DNA from: Paenibacillus monticola
GTDB taxonomy: Bacteria > Bacillota > Bacilli > Paenibacillales > Paenibacillaceae
Assembly (NCBI RefSeq): GCF_009664975.1
Contig: NZ_WJXB01000001.1
Coordinates: 682,001 to 746,000 of the forward strand
DNA length: 64,000 bases
Reading direction: 5' to 3'
Made by a program: the position numbers and the translations under genes. Shown in pieces: positions 1 through 10,000 of the stretch. The notes under the pieces are model-generated. The model worked only from the letters and a program-made list of their open reading frames with translations. It searched no databases and had not been told where the DNA came from. Every line of letters begins with the position of its first letter. Within the stretch, counting starts at the first letter, position 1.

Positions 1-1
1 T

Positions 2-235
2 ACAGCTGAATATGGCGACTATGTATCTGGCCCGCGCGTAATCACAAGTGAAACTAAAAAAGCGATGAAAGCAGTGCTTACCGATATTCAACAAGGTAAA
101 TTTGCCCGTGACTTCATCCTTGAGAACCAATCTGGACGTGCCTTCCTGACGGCTACACGCCGTAACGAAGCCCTTCATCCAGTAGAAGTAGTTGGCGGAC
201 AATTGCGCGAAATGATGCATTGGATCAAGAAGTAA
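2..235 (+). CDS. ilvC: ketol-acid reductoisomerase, C-terminal end (partial)
   Basis: This is the last 77 codons of an open frame that enters from the left edge. It encodes the C-terminal knotted helical domain of class I KARI: the stretch SGPRVI, then [10 protein letters not shown], then the conserved [14 protein letters not shown] near the end. The enzyme makes 2,3-dihydroxyisovalerate from acetolactate with NADPH in valine and leucine synthesis. It lies 110 bases upstream of leuA on the same strand with no convincing terminator between them, so the two are probably cotranscribed in an ilv-leu operon. Confidence 0.93.
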   Translation, partial: TAEYGDYVSGPRVITSETKKAMKAVLTDIQQGKFARDFILENQSGRAFLTATRRNEALHPVEVVGGQLREMMHWIKK

Positions 236-345
236 TAACATATATTTAAGATAAAGATCAAACCTATAATGTAATTTTCAGATGCGGCCGTACATATGCG
301 AGCCGCATTTGAGGGTTCTAGCACAATCTCTAGGAGGTGCTCAGC

Positions 346-1887
346 ATGCGCAAAATATATGTGTTCGATACGACGCTGCGTGACGGAGAGCAGTCGCCGG
401 GTGTGAACCTGAACACGCGTGAAAAGGTAGAAATCGCTTATCAGCTGGAGAAGCTGGGGATTGACCGCATGGAAGCAGGCTTCCCTGCTGCCTCACCGGG
501 CGATCTGGCCGCAGTAAACGCGGTAGCCAGAGCGGTGAAGAAAGTTACGGTAATCGGCCTTTCCCGTTCAAGAGAGGGAGATATCGATGCTGTAAGAGAA
601 GCGCTGAGAGGGGCAGAAGACCCTTGTATTCATATTTTCCTGGCTACTTCGCCTATTCACCGGTTGCATAAGCTGCGGATGGATAAAGCTCAGGTACTGG
701 AAACTGCACAAGCATCGATACGTTATGCCAAAAAGTATTTTTCTAAGCTGGAATTTTCTTTGGAGGATGCCGGCCGCACGGAGCTTGATTTCATGGCTGA
801 AATGGTTGGAATGGCTATTCGTGAAGGCGCTAACGTTGTCAATATTCCAGATACGGTCGGTTATTTGAACCCTTCAGAATATGGAGCGATTTTTAAATAT
901 CTAAAAGAAAATGTGCCTGATATCGAACGAGTGCAGCTTAGTGCACACTGTCATAATGATCTCGGAATGGCAACGGCCAATACGCTTGCCGCCATTCAGA
1001 ATGGCGCGGATCAGATCGAAGGAACCATCAATGGGATCGGTGAACGTGCCGGCAACACTGCTATTGAAGAGATTGCGATGGCATTGGAGACTCGAAATGA
1101 ATTTTTCGGGGCTAAAACTTCTCTGGTGCTGTCCGAAATCTCCCGCACAAGCCGTTTGGTAAGTAAGCTCACCGGGATGGTGGTTCCTGGTAATAAGGCG
1201 ATTGTAGGCGCAAATGCTTTTGCCCATGAATCGGGTATTCATCAGGATGGCATGCTCAAAGAGAAGACCACCTACGAAATTATGACCCCTGAAACGATCG
1301 GACTTAAAGAGAGCAAGCTGGTACTCGGCAAGCACTCCGGGCGCCATGCTTTCCGCGATAAGATAAGTGATCTAGGGTACGATGTGTCTGAGGAAGAGCT
1401 GAATGCGGCATTTGCTAAGTTCAAGGATCTGGCAGACAAGAAAAAGGAAGTATCCGACGAGGATATTCTGGCGCTGATTGAAGAGAAGCTAATTGATACG
1501 CCGGAAGTATTCAGGCTACAGACCATTTATGTTACTTACGGCAATGAAGCGACGCCAACGGCCAAAGTTATTATTAACGGACCGGAAGAGCAGCCCATTG
1601 TTGCTGTTGCCGAGGGTAACGGATCGGTTGATGCGATCTACAACGCTATTGATAAGGCTACCGGAGAGGAAGTTACCCTTGGGGACTACTCGATCAAAGC
1701 CGTCAGCCGCGGCAAGGACGCACAGGGTGAGGTTCATGTTGTACTGTCGCAGGGGGAAGTTGCCGCGCAGGGCCGTGGACTGAGCACCGATATTCTGGAG
1801 GCAAGTGCCAGAGCCTATCTGAATGCACTTAATAAGCTGCTGGAGAAACGAAAAACCTATACCCAGCGCGATCATGCCAGCCTTTAG
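346..1887 (+). CDS. leuA: 2-isopropylmalate synthase
   Basis: Condenses acetyl-CoA with 2-ketoisovalerate, the first committed step of leucine synthesis. The 513-residue protein has the DRE-TIM signature DTTLRDGEQSPG near residue 10, the metal-binding HCHNDLG around residue 200, GIGERAGN, the LVLGKHSGRHAF segment, and a C-terminal regulatory domain (from about residue 390) of the type that binds leucine. The ATG at 346 is chosen because AGGAGG at 332-337 is correctly spaced; a GTG at 337 overlaps that ribosome site. A strong terminator follows at 1922-1967. leuC and leuD are absent here, and leuB lies 12.5 kb downstream. Confidence 0.97.
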   Translation: MRKIYVFDTTLRDGEQSPGVNLNTREKVEIAYQLEKLGIDRMEAGFPAASPGDLAAVNAVARAVKKVTVIGLSRSREGDIDAVREALRGAEDPCIHIFLATSPIHRLHKLRMDKAQVLETAQASIRYAKKYFSKLEFSLEDAGRTELDFMAEMVGMAIREGANVVNIPDTVGYLNPSEYGAIFKYLKENVPDIERVQLSAHCHNDLGMATANTLAAIQNGADQIEGTINGIGERAGNTAIEEIAMALETRNEFFGAKTSLVLSEISRTSRLVSKLTGMVVPGNKAIVGANAFAHESGIHQDGMLKEKTTYEIMTPETIGLKESKLVLGKHSGRHAFRDKISDLGYDVSEEELNAAFAKFKDLADKKKEVSDEDILALIEEKLIDTPEVFRLQTIYVTYGNEATPTAKVIINGPEEQPIVAVAEGNGSVDAIYNAIDKATGEEVTLGDYSIKAVSRGKDAQGEVHVVLSQGEVAAQGRGLSTDILEASARAYLNALNKLLEKRKTYTQRDHASL

Positions 1888-1921
1888 AATCAAGTAGAGA
1901 CAGCATATTTATAACTTTAAA

Positions 1922-1967
1922 GAGCCGTCCCTTTTGTAGACTAAATCTACTGAAGGGGCGGCTTTTT
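1922..1967 (+). terminator. terminator after leuA
   Basis: The arms AGCCGTCCCTT and AAGGGGCGGCT pair with one G-U. An inner stem, GTAGA with TCTAC, closes a small loop, and TTTTTG follows. This is a typical Rho-independent terminator ending the ilvC-leuA transcript. Confidence 0.85.
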
Positions 1968-1976
1968 GTGCTCGCT

Positions 1977-2013
1977 GAAACGATACCGACCTCAAGAAGG
2001 ACGGTATCGTTTC
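1977..2013. repeat. perfect 12-bp inverted repeat between leuA and the adhesin gene
   Basis: GAAACGATACCG at 1977-1988 is exactly mirrored by CGGTATCGTTTC at 2002-2013 around a 13-base loop. It follows the leuA terminator by nine bases and has no T-run, so it may be a second hairpin or a protein-binding palindrome in the adhesin upstream region. The rest of the gap up to 2184 shows no gene. Confidence 0.6.
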
Positions 2014-2184
2014 TACTTGTCTATCAGTAGTTTATCAGTGAATTTTGATACGATCAATAAAGCTGGAATTGAGGAGGGAACTAAATCTGTTCAGAATTTG
2101 TTCATTAGTAGGGCTTACAGTTTATATTAGGTGGCAAATAAAAAACAAGGAAATGGGAAAAAGAAAAGGAGGCGTGTTGGAGAA

Positions 2185-5100
2185 ATGAAAAAAAAGAGAA
2201 TAGCGGTATTACTGATTATTTTGTTACTAATAACACAATGGACCTTTGGTATAGGCTTTACTACACAAGTACATGCAGCCGCAATTAATGACAGTATCAT
2301 TACCAGTGTGACCATGGCTGTATATGATACGAACGGAAATACTGTAACAGATGCCGTTTATGAGCAGGGGGCGAAAGTTAAACTGGATTATGAATGGGAG
2401 CTTCCCAATCTTCCGAAATACAACGACGGCGACACGTTCACCTTCAGTCTGCCAGAGCAATTCAAACTCTATAATGATATTAGCGGGCCACTCGTATTCG
2501 ATGGTATGGATGTAGGCGGATTTGTTGTGAATGAGGCTAATCATGAGGTTGTTATGACTTTTAATGATTACATAAGTACGCATGATGATATACATGGTGT
2601 ATTAACATTCAGTACAGAGTTCGATAAGCAAAAGATAGTAGGCAGCACGGTGCAGCAAATTATTTTCCCGATTAAGGGGGGGCCGTACACCGTTACGCTC
2701 AATTTTAAACCTAATACAACCTCTGCTATTGAGAAAAGGGGAACACCAGAGGGCTATAATGCGGGCAGCATTAATTGGGAAATTGATCTGAATAAGAGGC
2801 TGAATAGTGTTGTCAATGCGGAGGTTAATGACCCAATCCCGAGTGGCTTGGCAGTTCCGCAAAATATCAAGGTTTACAAACTGGATGTTAATCTGGATGG
2901 TACTGCAGCACGAGGCACCTTGCTTGACAGTAGCCAGTACACAACTGCTGTGGCCGATGGAGTATTCACGGTTCTGTTCAGCAATTCTCCAACAACGGGT
3001 GCATATCGTATTGAATATTCAACAGAAATCCTCAACAGGGATCAAACAACCTTTACCAATACTGCGAACTTTAAAGGTGACAATCAGTCCTCCATTCCTG
3101 CTTCTGCTACGGTAAACGTACAATATGGAGATCCTCTGGAGAAGTCTTCCACAGCTTATGATTCAGGAACACAGACTATATCCTGGGCGGTTAAATACAA
3201 CTACAACGAAAAGAATATCGCCCAAGTAAATGCTTCCTTAACCGATTTATTTGATGACGTCCATGAACTGTTTGCTGGATCAATCAAGGTATATCCGATT
3301 ACTCTGGATCTGTCGGGTACGGAGACTAAGGGTACGGAGCTGCCTGCTTCTCTGTACACTGTGAGTCCTACAAGTAGTACGGGCAAAACAGGTTTTATTC
3401 TTAGCTTCAACAATTCAATCTCTTCAGCATATCGGATTGAATACCAAACCCAAGCGATCGACCGTGTGGAAAATGACCTTACTGTTCATAACACAGTCAC
3501 AGCAGACACTTATTCAAGCACAGCTAATCGAGATACATCGCAGGTAATTCTTACTAAGACTGTGGGTGCGGTAGATTATAGCAATAAAACTGTCGAGTGG
3601 AATCTTAAAGTTAACGGTGACAGCTTCTATATGAATGATGTAGACATTACAGACACGTTTACTCAGGGTGGGCTGGAGTTTATACCAGATTCGTTGGTTA
3701 TTAAGGACGGAGACGGAACGACTGTGCCGACATCAGTGTTTAGCGTGGTATATGGAGATCCGGTCACACCCAATGCAGGTTTTATTGTGCATTTTAACTC
3801 ATCCATTACTGGACCTTACAGTATCAGCTACAAAACCACATATAATAACGACTGGCTAGAGGGTACCTGGACTGCTGGAACGTTCCCTAACAAAGCACTT
3901 GTAGAGTGGACGGATGGCGGTGCTGTGACTCATTCAAAAGTGACTACAGCCACATTCACCCCCCGTAACGAAGTGAAGAATAACGGCTTCAAGAACGGGT
4001 CTTATAATGCGGTTACTAAAGAAATTACTTGGACCATAGGAGTGAACTATAATGGCAAAACGCTGGCCGCAGCTGAGGTAGTGGATACACTTCCGCTGGG
4101 TGACGGTCAGGTGCTGATTCCTGAATCTGTTAAAGTTCAGAATATGAGTATCGCCGCCAATGGTAATCCGACTCCAGGTACCAGTGTAGCTGAGAGTGAA
4201 TACACGGTAACCTATGGTAATCCCCTTAAGGTGAACTTTAATCATTCCAGCAGTTTGCCGTATTATATCGTGTTCAAAACGAGTCTTGATGGCAAGCTGA
4301 TCGAAACAACTTTTAACAACACGGCAAAATTGTTGGATGGAGTTACACCGGTATCGAAGGACTTAACTGCTTCTCTAACCGTTCCCAAAAGCGGCGAGTA
4401 TGTTGAAAAGAAGGGACAGCAGAGCGGTGGTAAAATCAATTGGACGATCAATATTAACCGTAACCAGTCTTATGTGAAGGAAGCCAAGGTTACGGATGAG
4501 CCAAGTGACAATCAAATTTTGTTAGCTGACTCCTTCCACTTGTATTCAACAACAGTTGCTGTCAATGGAGATGTATCAAAGGCTGCAGAAATGGTTAGAA
4601 ATACGGATTATATGCTTGGTATTACAACGGATGATGCTACCGGCAAGCAAAAATTTGTATTAAGCTTCACTAATGATATTGATCAGGCTTATATTCTGGA
4701 ATACCAATCACTGATTGTAGCGAACAATGGTGATGCTGTTAACAATACCGTTAACTTTACAGGCAACAATGTAGTTGAGGTGACCAAAGATACCGTGAAG
4801 GAGGTTATCGTTGGTGTCTCCAGCGGCTCAGGAACAGGCAGTGGGGTAAGAAGCATACTGACAGTAAAAAAGATTGATGAAGCTGACTCTACCAAGCTGT
4901 TAAGCGGAGCAACCTTCAAGTTGTACCGCCTCTCGGGTACAGACCGCGCATTGGTTAATAGTCTCACTACCGGAATCGAAGGAACGGTGGAGTTTAAAAA
5001 TTTATGGTCAGGTAGTTATGTTCTGATCGAGTCAGGTGCTCCAACCGGATATATTCTCGACTCCTCTGAGCATCCGGTTACGCTCAATTCAACAACGACG

Positions 5101-5817
5101 CTTTCATTGACGAACAAACTGATGGCGACACCAACACCAACGCCAACAGCAACGCCAACATCAACACCAACAGCAACACCAACAGCAACGCCGACAGCGA
5201 CGTCGATACCGACACCAACGACATCGACAGCACCGCCGGTTTACCCGTCTGTACCGACACCGACACCCTCAACGGTCCCTGGAGTAGTCGTTACAGTCAC
5301 ACCTTCAGCGACTGCTGGTGTAACGGCAACGCCAGCGGTACCAACAACTGTACCAAGCGCTGCACCAGGTCAACCCTCGGTGAGCAGTACTCCTGTTATT
5401 CCACAGGCTACTCCACCTGTGAATCAGGAAACAACTACTGAAGATATTCCAATCGAAGGTGAAATTCCCCTGGGTGGTACCCCTAGTATCGGTAAAGATC
5501 CGGGTCATGGGACAGTCACGCTTACTCCAGATGGAAAGTGGATTTACACACCAGATTCTGGATATATCGGCAAAGATAAATTCTCGATCATTGTGACCGA
5601 TGAGGATGGAAACGAAGAAGAGACGATTATTGAAATTGATGTTGAGGAAGTACCAAAAGGTACAGTGACAGAGCCATCTGACAATGCTAGCCTGCCTGCC
5701 ACACTTCCGAAGACTGGGGAAGGCAGTGCTCTTCCAATTTACTTGACAGGTATTGGACTGATTATTCTGGGGTTCATTCTGACGAGAAGATTCAAACGTG
5801 GTAGTAAAGCGGAATAA
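2185..5817 (+). CDS. LPXTG cell-wall-anchored repeat adhesin
   Basis: A 1210-residue surface protein. It has a Sec signal peptide (KKKR, then a long hydrophobic core, cleavage near VHAA). Five modules of about 140 residues follow, each opening with a motif like VEKRG..., INWEIDL or ITWTIGVN, as in MSCRAMM-type collagen-binding beta-sandwich repeats. Then come one SpaA/Cna-B-like domain (ILTVKKIDEAD ... GYILDSSEHPV), a Thr-Pro-rich linker at about residues 985-1080, a cadherin-like Ig domain (GHGTVTLTPDG ... YTPDSGYIG), and the sorting signal LPKTG with a membrane span and basic tail. The start is the ATG preceded by AGGAGG at 2168-2173; an in-frame GTG at 2131 would put 18 charged residues before the signal peptide. 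It is probably attached by a sortase, which is not encoded in this window. The ligand is unknown. Confidence 0.9.
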   Translation: MKKKRIAVLLIILLLITQWTFGIGFTTQVHAAAINDSIITSVTMAVYDTNGNTVTDAVYEQGAKVKLDYEWELPNLPKYNDGDTFTFSLPEQFKLYNDISGPLVFDGMDVGGFVVNEANHEVVMTFNDYISTHDDIHGVLTFSTEFDKQKIVGSTVQQIIFPIKGGPYTVTLNFKPNTTSAIEKRGTPEGYNAGSINWEIDLNKRLNSVVNAEVNDPIPSGLAVPQNIKVYKLDVNLDGTAARGTLLDSSQYTTAVADGVFTVLFSNSPTTGAYRIEYSTEILNRDQTTFTNTANFKGDNQSSIPASATVNVQYGDPLEKSSTAYDSGTQTISWAVKYNYNEKNIAQVNASLTDLFDDVHELFAGSIKVYPITLDLSGTETKGTELPASLYTVSPTSSTGKTGFILSFNNSISSAYRIEYQTQAIDRVENDLTVHNTVTADTYSSTANRDTSQVILTKTVGAVDYSNKTVEWNLKVNGDSFYMNDVDITDTFTQGGLEFIPDSLVIKDGDGTTVPTSVFSVVYGDPVTPNAGFIVHFNSSITGPYSISYKTTYNNDWLEGTWTAGTFPNKALVEWTDGGAVTHSKVTTATFTPRNEVKNNGFKNGSYNAVTKEITWTIGVNYNGKTLAAAEVVDTLPLGDGQVLIPESVKVQNMSIAANGNPTPGTSVAESEYTVTYGNPLKVNFNHSSSLPYYIVFKTSLDGKLIETTFNNTAKLLDGVTPVSKDLTASLTVPKSGEYVEKKGQQSGGKINWTININRNQSYVKEAKVTDEPSDNQILLADSFHLYSTTVAVNGDVSKAAEMVRNTDYMLGITTDDATGKQKFVLSFTNDIDQAYILEYQSLIVANNGDAVNNTVNFTGNNVVEVTKDTVKEVIVGVSSGSGTGSGVRSILTVKKIDEADSTKLLSGATFKLYRLSGTDRALVNSLTTGIEGTVEFKNLWSGSYVLIESGAPTGYILDSSEHPVTLNSTTTLSLTNKLMATPTPTPTATPTSTPTATPTATPTATSIPTPTTSTAPPVYPSVPTPTPSTVPGVVVTVTPSATAGVTATPAVPTTVPSAAPGQPSVSSTPVIPQATPPVNQETTTEDIPIEGEIPLGGTPSIGKDPGHGTVTLTPDGKWIYTPDSGYIGKDKFSIIVTDEDGNEEETIIEIDVEEVPKGTVTEPSDNASLPATLPKTGEGSALPIYLTGIGLIILGFILTRRFKRGSKAE
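5125..5245 (+). repeat. tandem ACACCAACAGCAACG-type repeats coding the Thr-Pro linker
   Basis: Imperfect 6- and 12-base units (ACACCA, GCAACG, CCAACA) repeat through the wall-spanning linker of the adhesin, coding alternating TP, AT and ST pairs. Such tracts can expand or contract and change how far the adhesive domains project from the wall; that effect is inferred. Confidence 0.7.
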
Positions 5818-5850
5818 TATATAGCATAGAGAATATGAAAAAATTGAACC

Positions 5851-5896
5851 AAAGACACTCGGACTGAATCCCGGGTGTCTTTGACTTTTATTTTGG
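5851..5896. terminator. bidirectional terminator between adhesin gene and response regulator gene
   Basis: AAAGACACTCGG pairs with CCGGGTGTCTTT (one G-U) around an 8-base loop. A T-rich tail (CTTTTATTTT) follows on the plus strand and an A/T-rich run on the other side. It sits between convergent genes and probably serves both. Confidence 0.75.
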
Positions 5897-5907
5897 CACA
5901 TTATTTC

Positions 5908-7056
5908 TTACAGATATTTAAGACTGCCCAATTTCCATTGTGTATACCAAGCTTCAATATTGGCAGGCAGTTCAATGCTGAGCTCCCGGTTCAGCAGATC
6001 GCTGAGGAGGCGGTATTGCTCCTCTACTGCTGAACGTTCCCCTGTTTGGTCGTAAATTCTCATGAGTCCCATGTGACCCTGCTCGAAATATGGCTGCAGC
6101 TGCACAATTCTCTGGTAAATAGTCACCGCTTCAGGAATTCTGCCCTCACCAATAAAGAAGTCAGCCATTCTCATCGCATGGTGCAGCCAAATGGTTCGAA
6201 GACGCTGTCGTTCACTCTCTGCCCACAAATAATCGTAGTCACCATAATAATCACCTGTATAAAGTTCAAATAATTTCTGGTGTTTGGTACTGTTGCCTGC
6301 AACGATGGGTTCGAGGCTAAGGATGCCATTCTCCCATTCGACGGTATCAATCAGTATTTTCTTTGTCACCAGCATATATCCCTCTCCACCGCTGACGGTA
6401 CTGATCTGTAGCTCATCGATTCCCCCTTGCTTCAAGCACTGCCGCACTTGATAAATGGTTGTATATAGATGAGTTGCGGCTTTTTTGACGTTGAATTCAG
6501 GCCAGAGGATATCGAAAAGTAGATCCTTACTAACAAACCGGTTGCGGTTGTGAAACAGATACGCAAACATTTCCTGAGCTTTGGAGGTACGCCAGCGGAT
6601 GCTGGGAAGCAGCAGTTCACCGCGCTCAAATCGAAGCGTTTGAAAACAGCGGATCATTATTTCGTCTGTCGGTTTCGTGTGTTGTGCTTTCATAGCTAAG
6701 CTGTCTTCCAACTTGCGGACAGTTTTCAGCAGGCGATCTCGCCGTACGGGCTTTAGGATATAGTCCAATGCATTTAATTCAAAGGCTTCTGTAGCATAGT
6801 TGTTATAGGCGGTCACGAAGACAATGTCTGCTCGTGGACAAAGTTCCTGCATAATATCCGCTGCCTGCATGCCATTCATCTCAGGCATATCAATATCCAG
6901 AAAAATAACATCGGGATCTATCTGAGGAGCTGCAATGACAGCTTCGGAGGGATCTGTATAAGCGGCAACAATATGTACCGTTGTTAATTCCTCCAGCATT
7001 AGCTTTAATTTCATGAGGGCAAGCCGTTCATCGTCCACCAGTAATGCCTGGATCAT
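5908..7056 (-). CDS. response regulator with receiver, winged-helix and BTAD domains
   Basis: A 382-residue regulator. The receiver domain (1-120) has DD at residues 8-9, the phospho-acceptor Asp54 in FLDIDMPEMNG, the switch Thr in VTAY and the Lys in ILKPV. It is followed by an OmpR/SARP-like winged helix (about 140-230) and a bacterial transcriptional activation domain (about 235-375, TPR-like, FELYTGDYYGDYDYLWAESER). The receiver-plus-BTAD layout is a known Firmicute family. It lies 39 bases downstream of the hybrid kinase gene and is probably its partner. Target genes cannot be read here, although the divergent ECF operon and the neighbouring adhesin are candidates. Confidence 0.9.
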   Translation of the reverse strand: MIQALLVDDERLALMKLKLMLEELTTVHIVAAYTDPSEAVIAAPQIDPDVIFLDIDMPEMNGMQAADIMQELCPRADIVFVTAYNNYATEAFELNALDYILKPVRRDRLLKTVRKLEDSLAMKAQHTKPTDEIMIRCFQTLRFERGELLLPSIRWRTSKAQEMFAYLFHNRNRFVSKDLLFDILWPEFNVKKAATHLYTTIYQVRQCLKQGGIDELQISTVSGGEGYMLVTKKILIDTVEWENGILSLEPIVAGNSTKHQKLFELYTGDYYGDYDYLWAESERQRLRTIWLHHAMRMADFFIGEGRIPEAVTIYQRIVQLQPYFEQGHMGLMRIYDQTGERSAVEEQYRLLSDLLNRELSIELPANIEAWYTQWKLGSLKYL

Positions 7057-7095
7057 ATAGCAATACCACCACTCAGATTTAGTATAGTGAATCTG

Positions 7096-10000
7096 TTAAT
7101 TTAACCTTCTTTGTTTGTGCTTATGGCTCTCTGCAGGAATGACAAAGCTAACTACAGTTCCATGTTCAATTTTGCTCTGGATGTGCAACCCCTTGCCGTA
7201 AACTTGCATCAGGCGTTTATGCGTATTGAGCATCCCGATACCTCTATCTGTGTTTGACTGGCTGAGCAGCATGGCCACCTTCTCTTCGTTCATACCTTTA
7301 CCATTATCAGTTATGGAGACCTCAGCATCTTCTCCGCTAAGTTTGACCGCAATATGTACGGTACCGCCTTTGGCACGGTTTAAGATGCCATGTCTAACAG
7401 CATTCTCTACAAGCGGCTGAATTGTAAGTGGAGGCAGCTGGAAGTGAATGTTGTCTTCCAGATCCCAAGTGATCTCAAGCCTGCCATCAAACCGTTCTTT
7501 TTCAATGTACAGATAAGCCCGTACAAGTTCCAGTTCCCGTTCAATGGGGATCATAGGCTCGGCATTAAGAAAGTCAAAGCTCAAACGTAAATAAGCGCTG
7601 AAGGCATCAATCATATCGCTCATTCTTTCCGTATCAATAGAAGCCAAGGCAGAGATGGAATTTAAGGTATTGAATAAAAAATGAGGCTGGATTTGTGCCT
7701 GAAGGTAAGCCGCTTCCACTCTAAGCTGATCCTTAACTGCTTGTTTCAAATCGGTTAAGGAGCGCACCCGGATCTTTAATTCCAAGGCGTTCACGGGTTT
7801 GCTTACATAATCATTGGTACCTGAAAGAAATCCCGCATAGATATCCTCCGGTTGGCTGCGTGCAGTAAGGAGCAGGATAGGAAGCTCTGCCATAGAGAAG
7901 CGTTCACGGACGAGGCGCGTCAGCTCATAACCTGACATCAGCGGCATCATCACATCCGATATGAGCAGATCCCACTGCTCAGCATCAAGTTTCATGATTG
8001 CTTCCCTGCCACTAGTCACTGTAGTAATCTCGTATTCATCCGTGGTGAGAATCCCGCTAAGTATTTTTAGATTAACGGGATCGTCGTCGACTGCTAATAT
8101 CTTCGGTCTTCGCACTGTTGCGGTATTCCTAGTTACAGTTGTTGCTGTTTGTGCCGAAGAGGTGATAAGCATGTTATGAATTATGGCGGTTGAGGGGTCT
8201 TCAAACGCATGCCCCTCTTCAACTGTGGCAAATGATGAATCTGATACTGATAGCGTGAAGGTGAAGATAGAGCCTTCACCAAGTGTTGAGGACACACTTA
8301 ATGTTCCTCCATGCAGCTCCACCAGCTGCTTGCAGATGCTTAAGCCCAGTCCAATACCGCCGCCCATAGCGGTTAGGCTTGAATCACCTTGCTCATAGGG
8401 TTTGAATATTCTATGCTGAGTTTCCTCGTCCATGCCGATTCCTGTATCCATAATATGAATCCGGGCCGTTTGCTGCTGTACATCCGCATGAATTGTTACC
8501 GTTCCTTCGCGGGTATACTTTACTGCATTTTGCAGCAGGTTGAAGAGAATTTGAATAATCCTTTTTTCATCGCCAATGACACTGGGGAACGAATCTTGAA
8601 TATCCATGCTTAAGCGTATGGGTTTCCCATCGGTCATAAACTTGAGCATATCTAACACACCAGAGGCAAGGGATTGAATGCGGACATTACCCAGCTGTAG
8701 CTGAATATTGCTCTCTCGCAACTGCGATAGATCCAACAGGTCGTTCAATAAAAGGGACATGCGGCGTCCTACAGAAATCAGTAACTCCAAATTGCTGACA
8801 TTCTTTTCTTTTAGTGAATTCTTTTCACTATCTAATATGGTTTCGGCAATATTGATTATGCCATGCAGAGGGTTTCTGAGCTCATGAGAGGTATTCGCCA
8901 GAAAATCATCCTTCTGCTTAATCGCCCGCTGAAGACTCTCTGTCAGCTCTGTCGTCTGCTTCGCATTCCAGAAATAGCGTTTGAACCAGAAGGTAGCAAA
9001 GCCCAGGAAGGCAATAATCAGATCGAAGGGATAGAAGGTATTCCCAAGCGGGCTAATATTTTTAAATATTCCCCATAAGCCACTGCTAATGATGCTGGTT
9101 GCCGCAAGAAGTAGAAACACCGCACCGTCTTCCTTATTTTTGAATGATCTGAGAATCAGAAGAAATACGTCAACAGATAAAGAAAACAAGATCAGGATAT
9201 ACAATATCCTTAGGGTCTGGAAAAGAAAGATGTCTGTTGGCACAACAATAATAAGAAATGAGAGTATTCCGCACAAAATACTCAAGTTACGAACCGAATG
9301 AAACGTCTCCTTTTGAAATAATAGATGCTGGGCCAACTGAAGCATAAATATAAAAGTACCCATATATGCCAGTAGAATAAGCTTTACGGAAATCTCAAGA
9401 CTCATGGGTAACCAGACTAGCAGCAGCTTGTCATCGTCAGATAATATACTTATGGTAGCGCATATGACCATAAGAGAAAAGTATAGCAGTACCTTTTGAC
9501 GCGGACTGATAAGATAGAGGATAACTGCATATAAACCATGCAGCATAAGTACAATACAAACCATAAATTGCATGCTTACTGTAAATAAACGTTCCTTGTT
9601 AATAGCAGCTTCTGTTCCGAACATAAGGGGCTTGATAATACCACCAGTACTCTTATTATCATAGTTCGCAACATGGATAATAAGCTCAAGCTCGCTTTTG
9701 TCAGTAGTAAATGAGACGGAGTATGGAATATCCTGCGCGCTATACTGCTCTTCTCTTCCGGCAGGAGTTCCTGAATTTCCCAACACCCTTCCGTTCACAA
9801 ACAGATTGGAGGATGCTTGTATCCCAGAGATAATCATGCCATAGGACTGCTCCTTCTTGTCTGTAAGAATGCGGAGACGATAAGAAGCATATCCGTAAGC
9901 GGACTGCTTATCATTGGAGAGAGCAGCCTTCCAGTTGCCTGGAACCTGAATATAGGTCCTTTCTAAAGTATTTGATCCGGCTTGGCCGGCAGAAGAAGTT

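Noticed and set aside
337..345. GTG at 337 as the leuA start
   Set aside because: It lies on the AGGAGG ribosome site; ATG 346 gives the usual N-terminus.
5305..5901. 198-codon minus-strand frame opposite the adhesin gene
   Set aside because: Antisense shadow of the Thr-Pro repeats and Ig domain, with odd composition and no ribosome site; it also runs through the terminator.
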